Assembly: GCA_964631725.1 (NCBI GenBank)
Contig: CAZVYX010000005.1
Span: forward strand, 1 to 64,000
Reading direction: 5' to 3'
DNA: 64,000 bases
From: GCA-2731375 sp964631725
GTDB taxonomy: Bacteria > Pseudomonadota > Alphaproteobacteria > GCA-2731375
Made by a program: the position numbers and the translations under genes. Of this stretch, positions 1-8,698 are shown in pieces (the first letter of the stretch is position 1; each line of letters opens with the position of its first letter). The notes beneath the pieces were generated by a model that saw only the letters and a program-made list of their open reading frames with translations, was not told where the DNA came from and made no database searches.

Positions 1-9
1 GGAAGCACC

Positions 10-555
10 CTACATGAAGTGGGTGTCTGCGTTAACCGGATAGGCACGGTTCATTCTATCCGCATGAACTTGTGACCATCCGCGAGCTAGACCGTATTGG
101 ATAAATATCTCGCCGGCGCGTCCAAGGGTCATATCTGCCAAGTATCGGCCGGTAGAAGCTCGATTCTCCAAAATTTCTTGTTCTAGTGAAATCTCTGGTT
201 CTTCGTATTGAATTCTTCCTTTTGCCTCCCATATGGTACGCCTTGCCCACGTTCGGGCATCCTCGAGAATTATGCCAAGCGGCATATCCTTTCCAAACCT
301 AGGTCTATTCGACGAAAACTGTAAATCCCACAGCCAACTATCGTTCCAATTTGCTCGTGGACTAAATGTTCTACGAAATGATTTGCCATTCGCATCCGTA
401 GTCCGAACAGCGAAAGCGGCGCCGCCGGTTTTCCCATTGCGCCATAGTCTTAGCCCAAAGCCTCGAACGCTCGTATCCGCTATCCATCGCTCTCCGCGGC
501 TTGGGGGAATTATGTTGTCCACATATTCCTGCGTTAAGAGCCGTCGCTCAACCAT
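10..555 (-). CDS. Truncated tyrosine-recombinase (integrase) N-terminal fragment
   Basis: The 181-residue product resembles the start of phage/island integrases. An Arm DNA-binding region (residues about 5-70, with the family-like VRGFGLRLW segment) is followed by the beginning of the core-binding region (about 95-175, LEDARTWARRTIWEAKGR and MTLGRAGEIFI). Complete integrases are around 400 residues and carry an R...HxxR...Y catalytic domain; none of that is present before the TAG stop at 10-12. Only nine bases remain to the window edge, so I cannot tell whether the catalytic part follows as a broken gene. The stretch is visibly more A+T-rich than its neighbours and uses less biased codons, which suggests foreign origin. 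Probably a remnant. Confidence 0.6.
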   Translation of the reverse strand: MVERRLLTQEYVDNIIPPSRGERWIADTSVRGFGLRLWRNGKTGGAAFAVRTTDANGKSFRRTFSPRANWNDSWLWDLQFSSNRPRFGKDMPLGIILEDARTWARRTIWEAKGRIQYEEPEISLEQEILENRASTGRYLADMTLGRAGEIFIQYGLARGWSQVHADRMNRAYPVNADTHFM

Positions 556-582
556 GCCTTAAGTGCGCCAAGTTTTCTCCTC

Positions 583-599
583 TAGAATGACTTATTCTA
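583..599. promoter_or_regulatory. Inverted repeat upstream of the integrase fragment
   Basis: TAGAAT and ATTCTA form perfect six-base arms around a five-base spacer (gactt), 28 bases upstream of the integrase start codon. The position suits an operator or promoter element, but no regulator is identified and chance is possible in this A+T-rich spot. Confidence 0.25.
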
Positions 600-704
600 A
601 TCTCCTTCTAGGATGCATTGAAGCCCAAAACTAAATAGCGACGGGTAAAGCCCCAGCCACAGGCCGCGCATGGCAACACTATGGGGCATGTATCTGAAAA
701 CGCC

Positions 705-839
705 TCACAGAGCAAAATCCGGCATTTGAAAATCCGCCAGGCTGACGCCGAGCAGATCGGAGGCTTCCGCCCCGATGGAGACCATGCGGATGTCGGTGCC
801 CAGGTTCGGATCGGTGGCGGCAAGTGCTGCGGACTTGGC
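705..839 (-). other. In-frame 44-codon extension beyond the PH-domain gene's TAG stop
   Basis: Directly after the TAG at 840-842 the same frame stays open for 44 codons and ends at a TGA (705-707). The translation is protein-like: it begins AKSAALAATDPNLGTDIR and ends LADFQMPDFAL, and its codons show the G/C-ending bias of neighbouring genes. It has no start codon with a ribosome site. It is either the original C-terminus of the PH-domain protein cut off by a nonsense mutation, or a region read by occasional TAG readthrough. I do not recognise a named domain in it. Confidence 0.45.
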
Positions 840-1379
840 CTATCCCCCATCCCCCGAATTCCGCAGCTCCATCACCGCTTCCTCGACCCGCATGGCCTCG
901 GGCACGCCGTAGAAGCCGCGCGGCACCATATAGGTGCCGTTTTTGCCCCGGCGTTCTTCCTCGGCAAAGATAATGTTGCCGGAGCCATCCGCCTTGGTGG
1001 TGCGTTCCAGTTTGGTGATGTCGTCGGGTTCGAAGCTTTCCACCTTGTGCCTGGGAAAGGTGCGGATGATCAGGATGCGCTGGTCGGTTATGGCGTAAAT
1101 CAGCCAGTTCTTGGCCTCCCAGTACGACCAAAGGGGCGATAGCAGCAGCGCCGCGCCGACCAGCATGAACGGGATGCCGAACAGGGGAAAGACCGGATCG
1201 CCCGATTGCGAGGCGCCGACGGTCCAGAATATCGCGAAGCCAAAAAACGGAATGCCGAACAGAAAGATCTTCAGCCTGGATTTGGCCCGCGCCATGGGCT
1301 GGGGCCGTTCGGTCCAGACCGCCTTTTCGCCGCGCCGCAACTGCGGTGTCACGATGCCGAATAAATCGCCTTGGCTCAT
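840..1379 (-). CDS. PH-domain (bPH-type) membrane protein
   Basis: This 179-residue protein has a short cytoplasmic N-terminus, two hydrophobic segments (about residues 36-55 and 63-85), then a soluble part with YAITDQRILII, the hallmark strand of bacterial PH-like domains, followed by a segment about a disulfide-free beta barrel (IIFAEEERRGKNGTYMVPRGF). The function of such proteins is unknown; they sit in the inner membrane. The ATG at 1379 is preferred over an upstream one because GAGGAGAG lies just before it. It is divergent from ilvD. The frame continues beyond the TAG stop for 44 more codons (see 705-839), so the protein may once have been longer. Confidence 0.7.
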   Translation of the reverse strand: MSQGDLFGIVTPQLRRGEKAVWTERPQPMARAKSRLKIFLFGIPFFGFAIFWTVGASQSGDPVFPLFGIPFMLVGAALLLSPLWSYWEAKNWLIYAITDQRILIIRTFPRHKVESFEPDDITKLERTTKADGSGNIIFAEEERRGKNGTYMVPRGFYGVPEAMRVEEAVMELRNSGDGG

Positions 1380-1585
1380 GGATCTCTCCTCAATGCAACA
1401 ATGCCGCGCCGTCATGTTATGGAAAAAGCGTAAACAATCCAATTATTGCAGCCGCTGCCCTGGATGTCCCGGCGCCGGCCGTCGGCAGGCCCGCCGGCGC
1501 CAATCGATGTTGGAAACCCGCCCCGGAACCTGCTAGGTTCCGCGCCGTTCCGCATTCACGACCAATTTTCGAAGGAAATCCCGCC

Positions 1586-3439
1586 ATGCCCGCATATCGC
1601 TCCCACCGCACCACCCAGGGCCGACAAGCCGCCGCCGCGCGTTCCCTGTGGCGCGCCACCGGAACAGCGGAAAAGGATATGGACAAGCCGGTCATCGCGA
1701 TCGCCAATTCCTTTACCCAGTTCGTGCCGGGGCATGTGCATCTAAAGGACCTGGGCCAGATGGTGGCCCGCGAGATCGAGGCAGCCGGCGCCAACGCCAA
1801 GGAATTCAACACCATCGCCGTCGATGACGGCATCGCCATGGGCCACGACGGCATGCTCTACAGTCTGCCCTCCCGCGAGTTGATCGCCGATGCGGTGGAA
1901 TACATGGTGAATGCCCATTGCGCCGACGCCCTGGTCTGCATCTCGAACTGCGACAAGATCACGCCCGGCATGTTGATGGCGGCCATGCGCCTGAACATCC
2001 CGACGATCTTTGTCTCGGGCGGACCGATGGAGGCGGGCAAGGCGGGTGCCAGCAAAGGTTCCGAGCTGGATCTGCTCGACGCCCTGGTGGCCAGTAACGA
2101 CCCCAACGTCTCCGATGCCCAGTTGCTTGAGATGGAGCAGGGCGCTTGCCCCACCTGCGGCAGTTGCTCCGGCATGTTCACGGCCAACTCCATGAACTGC
2201 CTGGCCGAGGCCCTGGGCCTGGCGCTGCCGGGCAACGGCTCCATCGTCGCGACACACGCCCGGCGCAAGGAGCTGTTCCTGCAGGCCGGCCGGCAGATCG
2301 TCGAGATGACCAAGCGCTATTACGAGCTGGACGAGGCCTCGGTGCTGCCGCGCAACATCGCCACCGTGAAGACATTCGAGAACGCCATGGCCCTGGATAT
2401 CGCCATGGGCGGCTCCACCAACACGGTGCTGCATCTGTTGGCCATCGCCTACGAGGGCGAGGTGGACTTTACGATGTCGGACATGGACGCCCTATCCCGC
2501 AAAGTGCCCAATATCTGCAAGGTCTCGCCGTCAGTGCCCTACTATCACATGGAGGATGTGCACCGGGCCGGCGGGATTCTGGGGATCATGGGCGAGTTGG
2601 AGCGCGGCGGTCTGCTCGATACCTCGGTGCTCAATGTCTCCGGCGATACCCTGGCCGATACCCTGGCGATGTGGGACGTGCGCCGCACCTCCAACGAAGA
2701 CGTGAAGAAGTTCTATTCCGCCGCGCCGGGGCGCATCCGCTCGATCGCCGCCTTCTCTCAGGACAGCTACTACGACAGCCTGGATCTGGACCGGGAAGAC
2801 GGCTGCATCCGGGATATCGAGCACGCCTATTCCCAGGATGGCGGCCTGGCGGTGCTGTTCGGCAATCTGGCCGATGACGGCTGCATCGTGAAGACCGCCG
2901 GCGTCGATGCATCAATCCTGAAATTCAAGGGCCCGGCCGTGGTCTATGAAAGCCAGGACGCCGCCGGCGACGGCATTTTGGCCGGCGAGGTCAAATCCGG
3001 CGATGTCGTCGTGGTCCGCTATGAAGGACCGCGGGGCGGCCCCGGCATGCAGGAAATGCTGATGCCCACATCGATGATCAAGGCCGTCGGCCTGGGCAAG
3101 GAATGCGCCCTGATCACCGATGGCCGGTTCTCCGGCGCTTCCTCGGGCCTGTCCCTGGGCCACATTTCGCCGGAAGCCGGCGAAGGCGGACTGATCGCCT
3201 TGATCGAAAATGGCGATGAGGTGGAGATCGATATTCCCGAACGCCTGTTGCAACTGAACGTCGACCCACAGGAAATCGAACGCCGCCACCAGGCCATGAG
3301 CGCCCGCGAGGATGGCGGCTGGAAGCCCCTTGGCCGTGATCGCCACGTCTCCCGCGCCTTGCGCTCCTACGCCGCCCTGGCCCGCAGCGCCGCCTATGGC
3401 GCGGTGCGTGACCCCGGCGTCGTGGACGGACAGAAATAG
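1586..3439 (+). CDS. ilvD: Dihydroxy-acid dehydratase
   Basis: The enzyme dehydrates 2,3-dihydroxyisovalerate and its methyl homologue to 2-oxo acids, the next-to-last common step of valine, leucine and isoleucine synthesis, in the cytoplasm with an iron-sulfur cluster. The 617-residue product matches the E. coli enzyme along its whole length: VNAHCADALVCISNCDKITPG with a cluster cysteine, ACPTCGSCSGMFTANSMNC with further cluster cysteines, and the C-terminal TDGRFSGASSGLS. The ATG at 1586 follows GAAGGA at a nine-base distance and gives the usual family N-terminus (MPAYRS); the frame is open further upstream but without support. It is divergent from the PH-domain gene. Confidence 0.97.
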   Translation: MPAYRSHRTTQGRQAAAARSLWRATGTAEKDMDKPVIAIANSFTQFVPGHVHLKDLGQMVAREIEAAGANAKEFNTIAVDDGIAMGHDGMLYSLPSRELIADAVEYMVNAHCADALVCISNCDKITPGMLMAAMRLNIPTIFVSGGPMEAGKAGASKGSELDLLDALVASNDPNVSDAQLLEMEQGACPTCGSCSGMFTANSMNCLAEALGLALPGNGSIVATHARRKELFLQAGRQIVEMTKRYYELDEASVLPRNIATVKTFENAMALDIAMGGSTNTVLHLLAIAYEGEVDFTMSDMDALSRKVPNICKVSPSVPYYHMEDVHRAGGILGIMGELERGGLLDTSVLNVSGDTLADTLAMWDVRRTSNEDVKKFYSAAPGRIRSIAAFSQDSYYDSLDLDREDGCIRDIEHAYSQDGGLAVLFGNLADDGCIVKTAGVDASILKFKGPAVVYESQDAAGDGILAGEVKSGDVVVVRYEGPRGGPGMQEMLMPTSMIKAVGLGKECALITDGRFSGASSGLSLGHISPEAGEGGLIALIENGDEVEIDIPERLLQLNVDPQEIERRHQAMSAREDGGWKPLGRDRHVSRALRSYAALARSAAYGAVRDPGVVDGQK

Positions 3440-3467
3440 CGGCGCGCCGAAGGGGGACGGGCCTGGC

Positions 3468-4616
3468 GTGGACGCGACCGCCCCGCTAGAGCGTTACCGG
3501 GCCCTGCGCCGGGCCGGCGAGCTGGACCCGGACCCGGCCCAGGAGCTGGCGGCGGAAAAGCTGCAGATGCTGCATCACCGCCTGGCCCAGTACGAGCCTG
3601 GCCAGAGCACGGGCATGGGTGCGGGCTGGCGGCAGTTCCTGTTCGGCCGCGGCCAGAAGGAACCGGCGCCGGAGGGGCTGTATATCTATGGCGAGGTGGG
3701 GCGCGGCAAATCCATGCTGATGGATCTGTTCTTCGACGGCGCGCCCATCGAACATAAGCGGCGGGTGCATTTCCACGAATTCATGGGCGAGGTGCATGGC
3801 CGCATCAACGAATTCCGCAAGACACCAGACAAAAATCGGGATGGTGACGATCCCATCCCGCCCATCGCCGGGGATATCGCGGAAGCGACCTGGCTGTTGT
3901 GTTTCGATGAATTCGAGGTCCGCGACATCGCCGATGCGATGATCCTGGGCCGCCTGTTCGGGCGCCTGTTCGAACTGGGCGTGGTGGTGATCGCCACCTC
4001 GAACCGGGCGCCGGACGATCTGTACAAGGGTGGCTTGAACCGGCAACTGTTCCTGCCCTTCATCGAGACTCTGAAACAGCGCCTGGATATCCTCTGCCTC
4101 GAAGGCCGGATGGATCACCGCCTGGCCCGCATGAAGGGCGTGCCGGTCTACTACACGCCATTGGATGCGACGGCGGCGGCGGCCCTGGACAAGGCCTTCC
4201 TCAATCTGACCGATCTGCCGGCGGGCCGGCCGGCGGAGGTCGAGGTCAAGGGCCGGACAATCGTCGTGCCGCAACAGGCCAAGGGCGTGGCCCGCTTCAG
4301 CTTCGCCGAGCTGTGCGAACAGCCCCTGGGTGCCCACGACTATCTGGAACTGGCTGGGCACTATCATACCCTGATCCTCGACGGCATCCCGCAACTGGGG
4401 CCCGAGAGGCGCAACGAGGCGCGGCGCTTCGTGATCCTGATCGATGTCCTGTACGACAACGGCATCAAACTGGTGGCCAGCGCCACAACGGACGTTGAGG
4501 GTATTTACCCCGCCGGCGACGGCGGTTTCGAATTCCAACGCACGGTCTCGCGCCTGACAGAAATGCAGTCAGCCGAGTATTTCGAAGCCCCGCACAGGTT
4601 GGTGGTGGACGGTTGA
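3468..4616 (+). CDS. zapE: AFG1/ZapE-family cell-division ATPase
   Basis: AFG1-like AAA+ ATPases act at the Z-ring in E. coli (ZapE) and in mitochondrial quality control. The 382-residue product has the family's Walker A, YGEVGRGKSMLMDLFF (about residues 77-92), the VHFHEFM segment, Walker B with FDEFEVRDIADAM, and the arginine-bearing ATSNRAPDDLY. E. coli ZapE is 375 residues, so it is full length. The start is a GTG at 3468 behind AGGGGGA; the open frame extends back into ilvD but that part is not conserved. It lies 28 bases after ilvD and may be co-transcribed. Confidence 0.92.
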   Translation: MDATAPLERYRALRRAGELDPDPAQELAAEKLQMLHHRLAQYEPGQSTGMGAGWRQFLFGRGQKEPAPEGLYIYGEVGRGKSMLMDLFFDGAPIEHKRRVHFHEFMGEVHGRINEFRKTPDKNRDGDDPIPPIAGDIAEATWLLCFDEFEVRDIADAMILGRLFGRLFELGVVVIATSNRAPDDLYKGGLNRQLFLPFIETLKQRLDILCLEGRMDHRLARMKGVPVYYTPLDATAAAALDKAFLNLTDLPAGRPAEVEVKGRTIVVPQQAKGVARFSFAELCEQPLGAHDYLELAGHYHTLILDGIPQLGPERRNEARRFVILIDVLYDNGIKLVASATTDVEGIYPAGDGGFEFQRTVSRLTEMQSAEYFEAPHRLVVDG

Positions 4617-4706
4617 GGCCAGAAGTATCCTGTCCGCCCTTGAGGCGAGAAATGGCGTTCCCTTTCCGCAAGCCGTGTGGCAGCATTGCGCCGTGAACGG
4701 AGTAGC

Positions 4707-7700
4707 ATGGATCAAGCAGTGGCAGAGGAAAGCATCGGCGAGTTCATTGAACGCTGGAAAGCGTCCGGCGCCTCCGAGCGCGCCAACTGCCAACCCTTTC
4801 TGATCGGTCTCTGCAAACAGATCGAAGCATCTGAGCCAGAGACCGCTTCGGACACGCCGGAAAATGACAGTTATGCCTTTGAACGGCCCGTCACATTTCA
4901 TCACCCGGATGGTGGAACATCCTCGGGCTTCATTGATCTCTACAAGCGCGGCTGCTTCGTGCTCGAAGCCAAGCAGGGCAGTGACCAGAAGGACGTTTCC
5001 CAAACTCCGCTTTGGAGCGGCCAAGGCGCCAAGGCCGGCATGGAAAAACCGAAAACCAAGCGGGGCACCGCCGTGCGCGGCACCCGGGGCTGGGATGACG
5101 CCATGGTGCGGGCGCGGGCGCAGGCGGAAAGCTATGCCAAGGCACTGCCCGCCAGGGACGGCTGGCCACCATTCTTGATCGTCACGGACGTCGGCCATTC
5201 CATCGAGCTGTTCGCTGATTTCTCCGGGACCGACAAGAACTATACCCACTTCCCCGACAAGGCATCGTTCCGCATCGGCATGGACGGTCTTGCCGACGAG
5301 GCCGTGCGCGAGCGCCTGCGTCTGGTCTGGACGGAGCCGATGTCCCTGGACCCCACGCGCCGGTCCGACAAGGTCACGCGAGAGATCGCCGGCATGTTGG
5401 CGGCGCTGGCCAAGTCTCTGGAACAGACCGGACACGCGCCTGACAGCGTGGCGACATTCCTGATGCGCTGCCTGTTCACTATGTTCGCCGAGGATGTCGG
5501 CCTGTTGCCGGAGGACAGCTTCAAATCCCTGATGGAGCGCTATCAGGACAAGGCGGAAAATTTCCACGTCATGGCCAAGGTGTTGTGGGACGATATGAAC
5601 CAGGGCGGATTTTCCACCGCGCTGGAGGCGGATGTACAACGTTTCAACGGCGGCCTGTTCGCCAATGCCGAGGCCATTGCCCTGACGGAAGAGCAATTGT
5701 TGATGCTGATCAACGCGGCGCGCTCTGATTGGCGGGATGTGGAACCGGCCATTTTCGGCACCTTGTTGGAGCGCGCCCTGGAACCACGGGAGCGGCACAA
5801 GTTGGGGGCCCATTACACGCCGCGCGCCTATGTGGAACGCCTGGTCATGCCGACGGTGATCGAGCCCTTGCGCCACGATTGGGACAACGTCAAGGCCGCC
5901 GCCGTGCAGCTTGCCAATGGCGGCGATCAGGACGGGGCGCTGACGGAGGTGCGCAAATTTCACCAGGGCCTGTGCAATATCACGGTGCTGGACCCGGCCT
6001 GTGGTTCCGGCAATTTCCTCTATGTCACCATGGAGCATATGAAGCGCCTGGAGGGCGAGGTGCTGGATTTGGCCGAGGAACTGGGCCAGGACCAGTACTT
6101 CCTGGAAATGGACCAGCATACCGTCGATCCGCATCAGTTCCTTGGCCTGGAGATCAACCCACGCGCCGTGCCGATCACCGAGTTGGTGCTGTGGATCGGT
6201 CACCTGCAATGGCATTTCAAGACCCGCGGCAAGACCCTGCCGGCGGAACCGGTATTGAAGAATTTCAAGAATATCCGCTGCGCCGATGCCCTGTTGGAAT
6301 ACAGCGGCACCGAACTGGTGGTGGACGAGGCCGGCAAGCCCATCACCCGCTGGGACGGGCGCACCACCAAGACCAATGCAACGACGGGACAGGAGGTGCC
6401 CGACGAAACGGCGCGTGTCGAGCTGGAGCGCTATCTGGCGCCGAAGGCCGCCACTTGGCCCAAGGCCAACTTCATCGTTGGTAATCCGCCGTTCCTGGGG
6501 GGCAAGGGCATCAGGGACGCCATGGGCGATGGCTATCAAGCGGCGCTGTGGGCCGCCTACAAGGAAAAGGACGTGCCCCATTCCGCCGACTTCGTCATGT
6601 ATTGGTGGCACAAGGCGGCGCAACTGGTGCGTACGGGCAAGGCGCGGCGCTTCGGCTTTATCACCACGAATTCCCTGCCGCAGACCTTTTCAAGGCGCGT
6701 TGTGGAGCGGCACTTGGGCGAAAAGAAGGCGTTGAGTTTGGTTTTCGCCGTGCCCGATCACCCTTGGGTGGACGCTGCCGACGGCGCTGCGGTACGCATC
6801 GCCATGACCGTCGGCGTGGCCGGTGCCAGACTGGGCCGCCTCGCCAATGTCACCAAAGAGGCCAAGGCCGACGACAGGCAGGGGCGCGAAGTGGAGCTCG
6901 ACAACGGCCTTGGCAAAATACATGCAAACTTGCAGATTGGTGCGGACCTGACAGCCTTAAATGCATTGCGTGCCAATGAAGGCATTTCATCCCGAGGGGT
7001 GTCGCTGCATGGTTCCGGGTTCATAGTTTCAAAGCAAAAGGCAAAAGAATTGGGGCTTGGCAACATAGCCGGGCTTGAGAAACATATTCGTCCCTACCGC
7101 AATGGCCGTGATCTTACAGACAAGCCTCGTGGCGTCATGGTCATCGACCTGTTCCCGCTGACGGATATCGAAGCGCGACGACGGTTTCCCACGGTCTATC
7201 AGCATGTTGTTGATCATGTGAAGCCAGAACGGGACCAGAACAATCGCCGGTCTTATCGGGAAAAATGGTGGATCCACGGCGAACCGAGAAAGGATTTGCG
7301 GCCCGCGCTGGAAGGCCTTCCACGCTACATCGCCACGGTGGAGACGGCCAAGCACCGGGTGTTTCAATTTCTCGACATCTCCATCCTGCCCGACAACAAG
7401 CTCATCAATATTGCTCTATGCGACGGCTGGGCTTTGGGTGTCTTATCTAGCCGAATTCATTTGACGTGGGCACTCGCCGCAGGTGGCCGGCTTGGTGTGG
7501 GCAATGATCCCGTTTATGTAAAAACTAAATGTTTTGACCCATTTCCGTTCCCCGACCAGACCAAGGATCAGAAAACCACCATTGGCAATTTGGCGGAGGA
7601 GCTCGATGCCCATCGCAAGCGGGTGCAAGTCGAGCATCCCGACATCACTCTGACCGGCATGTACAATGTGCTGGAAAAACTGACGTCGGGCGAAGCATTG

Positions 7701-8189
7701 ACCGACAAGGAAAAGGACGTCCACGCACGCGGCCTGGTCTCGGTGCTCAAGGATCTGCACGAACAGATCGACGACGCCGTGTTCGCCGCCTATGGCTGGG
7801 ATGAAGACCTGGATGACGACGCCATCCTGGAAAAGCTCGTCGCCCTGAACCATGCGCGGGTCAGGGAGGAGGCCGCCGGTCATGTGCGCTGGCTGCGACC
7901 GGAATTCCAGGCGCCCGACGCGGCGGCCACCGACCAGGCGGTGCAGGTCAGCCTGGACGTGGGCGAAGGTATCGCCGCGCCGGCCAAGAAACGGCCCTGG
8001 CCCAAGACCCTGCCGGAACAATTCGATGCAGTGCGGGATGTCCTGGCCACGGCGGAAGCGCCCTTGCGGGCCGAGGATGTGGCGCGCAACTTCTCCCGCG
8101 CCAACCGCGCCAAGGTGGCGGAGGTTCTGGCCACCCTGCGGGCGCTCAGTCAAATTCACGCCGTCGGACCGGAACGCTTCGCCGCCTGA
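4707..8189 (+). CDS. MmeI-type (type IIL) restriction-modification enzyme, single chain
   Basis: This 1160-residue protein combines a nuclease domain and an adenine N6-methyltransferase. Near the N-terminus D77, E87 and K89 (in IDLYKRGCFVLEAK) form a D-x9-ExK set with the spacing described for MmeI, so the nuclease may be active. Methyltransferase motif I is DPACGSGNFL (from D429) and motif IV is NPPF (593-596), the signature of N6-adenine enzymes. The region from about residue 740 to 950 should hold the target-recognition domain and is locally lower in G+C. Such enzymes methylate one strand of a non-palindromic site and cut at a distance. No separate S or R gene is adjacent. The ATG at 4707 is chosen over a GTG at 4677. 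A methylase-only role is the alternative. Confidence 0.85.
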   Translation: MDQAVAEESIGEFIERWKASGASERANCQPFLIGLCKQIEASEPETASDTPENDSYAFERPVTFHHPDGGTSSGFIDLYKRGCFVLEAKQGSDQKDVSQTPLWSGQGAKAGMEKPKTKRGTAVRGTRGWDDAMVRARAQAESYAKALPARDGWPPFLIVTDVGHSIELFADFSGTDKNYTHFPDKASFRIGMDGLADEAVRERLRLVWTEPMSLDPTRRSDKVTREIAGMLAALAKSLEQTGHAPDSVATFLMRCLFTMFAEDVGLLPEDSFKSLMERYQDKAENFHVMAKVLWDDMNQGGFSTALEADVQRFNGGLFANAEAIALTEEQLLMLINAARSDWRDVEPAIFGTLLERALEPRERHKLGAHYTPRAYVERLVMPTVIEPLRHDWDNVKAAAVQLANGGDQDGALTEVRKFHQGLCNITVLDPACGSGNFLYVTMEHMKRLEGEVLDLAEELGQDQYFLEMDQHTVDPHQFLGLEINPRAVPITELVLWIGHLQWHFKTRGKTLPAEPVLKNFKNIRCADALLEYSGTELVVDEAGKPITRWDGRTTKTNATTGQEVPDETARVELERYLAPKAATWPKANFIVGNPPFLGGKGIRDAMGDGYQAALWAAYKEKDVPHSADFVMYWWHKAAQLVRTGKARRFGFITTNSLPQTFSRRVVERHLGEKKALSLVFAVPDHPWVDAADGAAVRIAMTVGVAGARLGRLANVTKEAKADDRQGREVELDNGLGKIHANLQIGADLTALNALRANEGISSRGVSLHGSGFIVSKQKAKELGLGNIAGLEKHIRPYRNGRDLTDKPRGVMVIDLFPLTDIEARRRFPTVYQHVVDHVKPERDQNNRRSYREKWWIHGEPRKDLRPALEGLPRYIATVETAKHRVFQFLDISILPDNKLINIALCDGWALGVLSSRIHLTWALAAGGRLGVGNDPVYVKTKCFDPFPFPDQTKDQKTTIGNLAEELDAHRKRVQVEHPDITLTGMYNVLEKLTSGEALTDKEKDVHARGLVSVLKDLHEQIDDAVFAAYGWDEDLDDDAILEKLVALNHARVREEAAGHVRWLRPEFQAPDAAATDQAVQVSLDVGEGIAAPAKKRPWPKTLPEQFDAVRDVLATAEAPLRAEDVARNFSRANRAKVAEVLATLRALSQIHAVGPERFAA

Positions 8190-8299
8190 AGCATTGGCGA
8201 ATTTGGCGCGGGCCGAAAAATATTGCTGTACCGGCACCCATGGGCCACGCGATACTGCGGCGCGGACCTCCTTATTCCACCACGAAGGACACCTGGACC

Positions 8300-8671
8300 A
8301 TGATCGGCTACACCACACTTGGAACCAATGACCTTGAGAAAGCCGTGGCATTCTATGATGCCCTGTTCGCCGATCTGGGCCTCAGGAAGATCGAACCGAA
8401 CGAGCGCCTGGTGATGTGGTCCTCCAAGGCGGGCGCGGCCATGCTGGGTATCATCAAGCCGTTTGACGGCCAGGCCGCGACGCCGGGCAACGGCACCATG
8501 GTGGCTTTGATGGTGGACGATGCCGAGACCGTGGCGAAGCTGTACGCCAAGGCGCTGGAATTGGGCGCCAAGGATGAAGGCGAGGTCGGGCCCAGGGGCG
8601 GCGGCGCCATGACGTTCGGTTATGTGCGCGATCTGGACGGCAACAAGCTGGCCTTCTACGCCACGAACTAG
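8300..8671 (+). CDS. VOC-superfamily (glyoxalase/dioxygenase fold) protein
   Basis: A 123-residue single-module vicinal-oxygen-chelate protein: it opens IGYTTLGTNDLEKAVAFYDA and ends FGYVRDLDGNKLAFY, the typical paired beta-alpha-beta units. The expected metal histidine near the N-terminus is replaced (IGYTTLG), while the C-terminal DGN segment is kept, so catalytic metal binding is uncertain. The start at 8300 has GAAGGA ten bases upstream. Function cannot be assigned; members include glyoxalases, resistance proteins and catabolic dioxygenases. A 110-base gap before it has no other gene. Confidence 0.8.
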   Translation: MIGYTTLGTNDLEKAVAFYDALFADLGLRKIEPNERLVMWSSKAGAAMLGIIKPFDGQAATPGNGTMVALMVDDAETVAKLYAKALELGAKDEGEVGPRGGGAMTFGYVRDLDGNKLAFYATN

Positions 8672-8698
8672 GGCCTGTTGACCATGGGGGAAACGAAC

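Noticed and set aside
840..842. TAG as pyrrolysine or other recoded codon
   Set aside because: No pyl genes or readthrough signals are visible, and a nonsense mutation or ordinary readthrough explains it more simply.
608..850. 80-codon minus-strand frame near the PH-domain gene end
   Set aside because: The competing frame at 705-839 has host-like codons and continues a real gene; this one is proline/arginine/cysteine-rich shadow.
4569..6623. 684-codon open frame on the minus strand opposite the MmeI-like gene
   Set aside because: It is a mirror frame caused by high G+C codon bias; its translation is low-complexity, rich in His/Gln/Arg, with no family motifs, while the plus strand encodes a clear enzyme.
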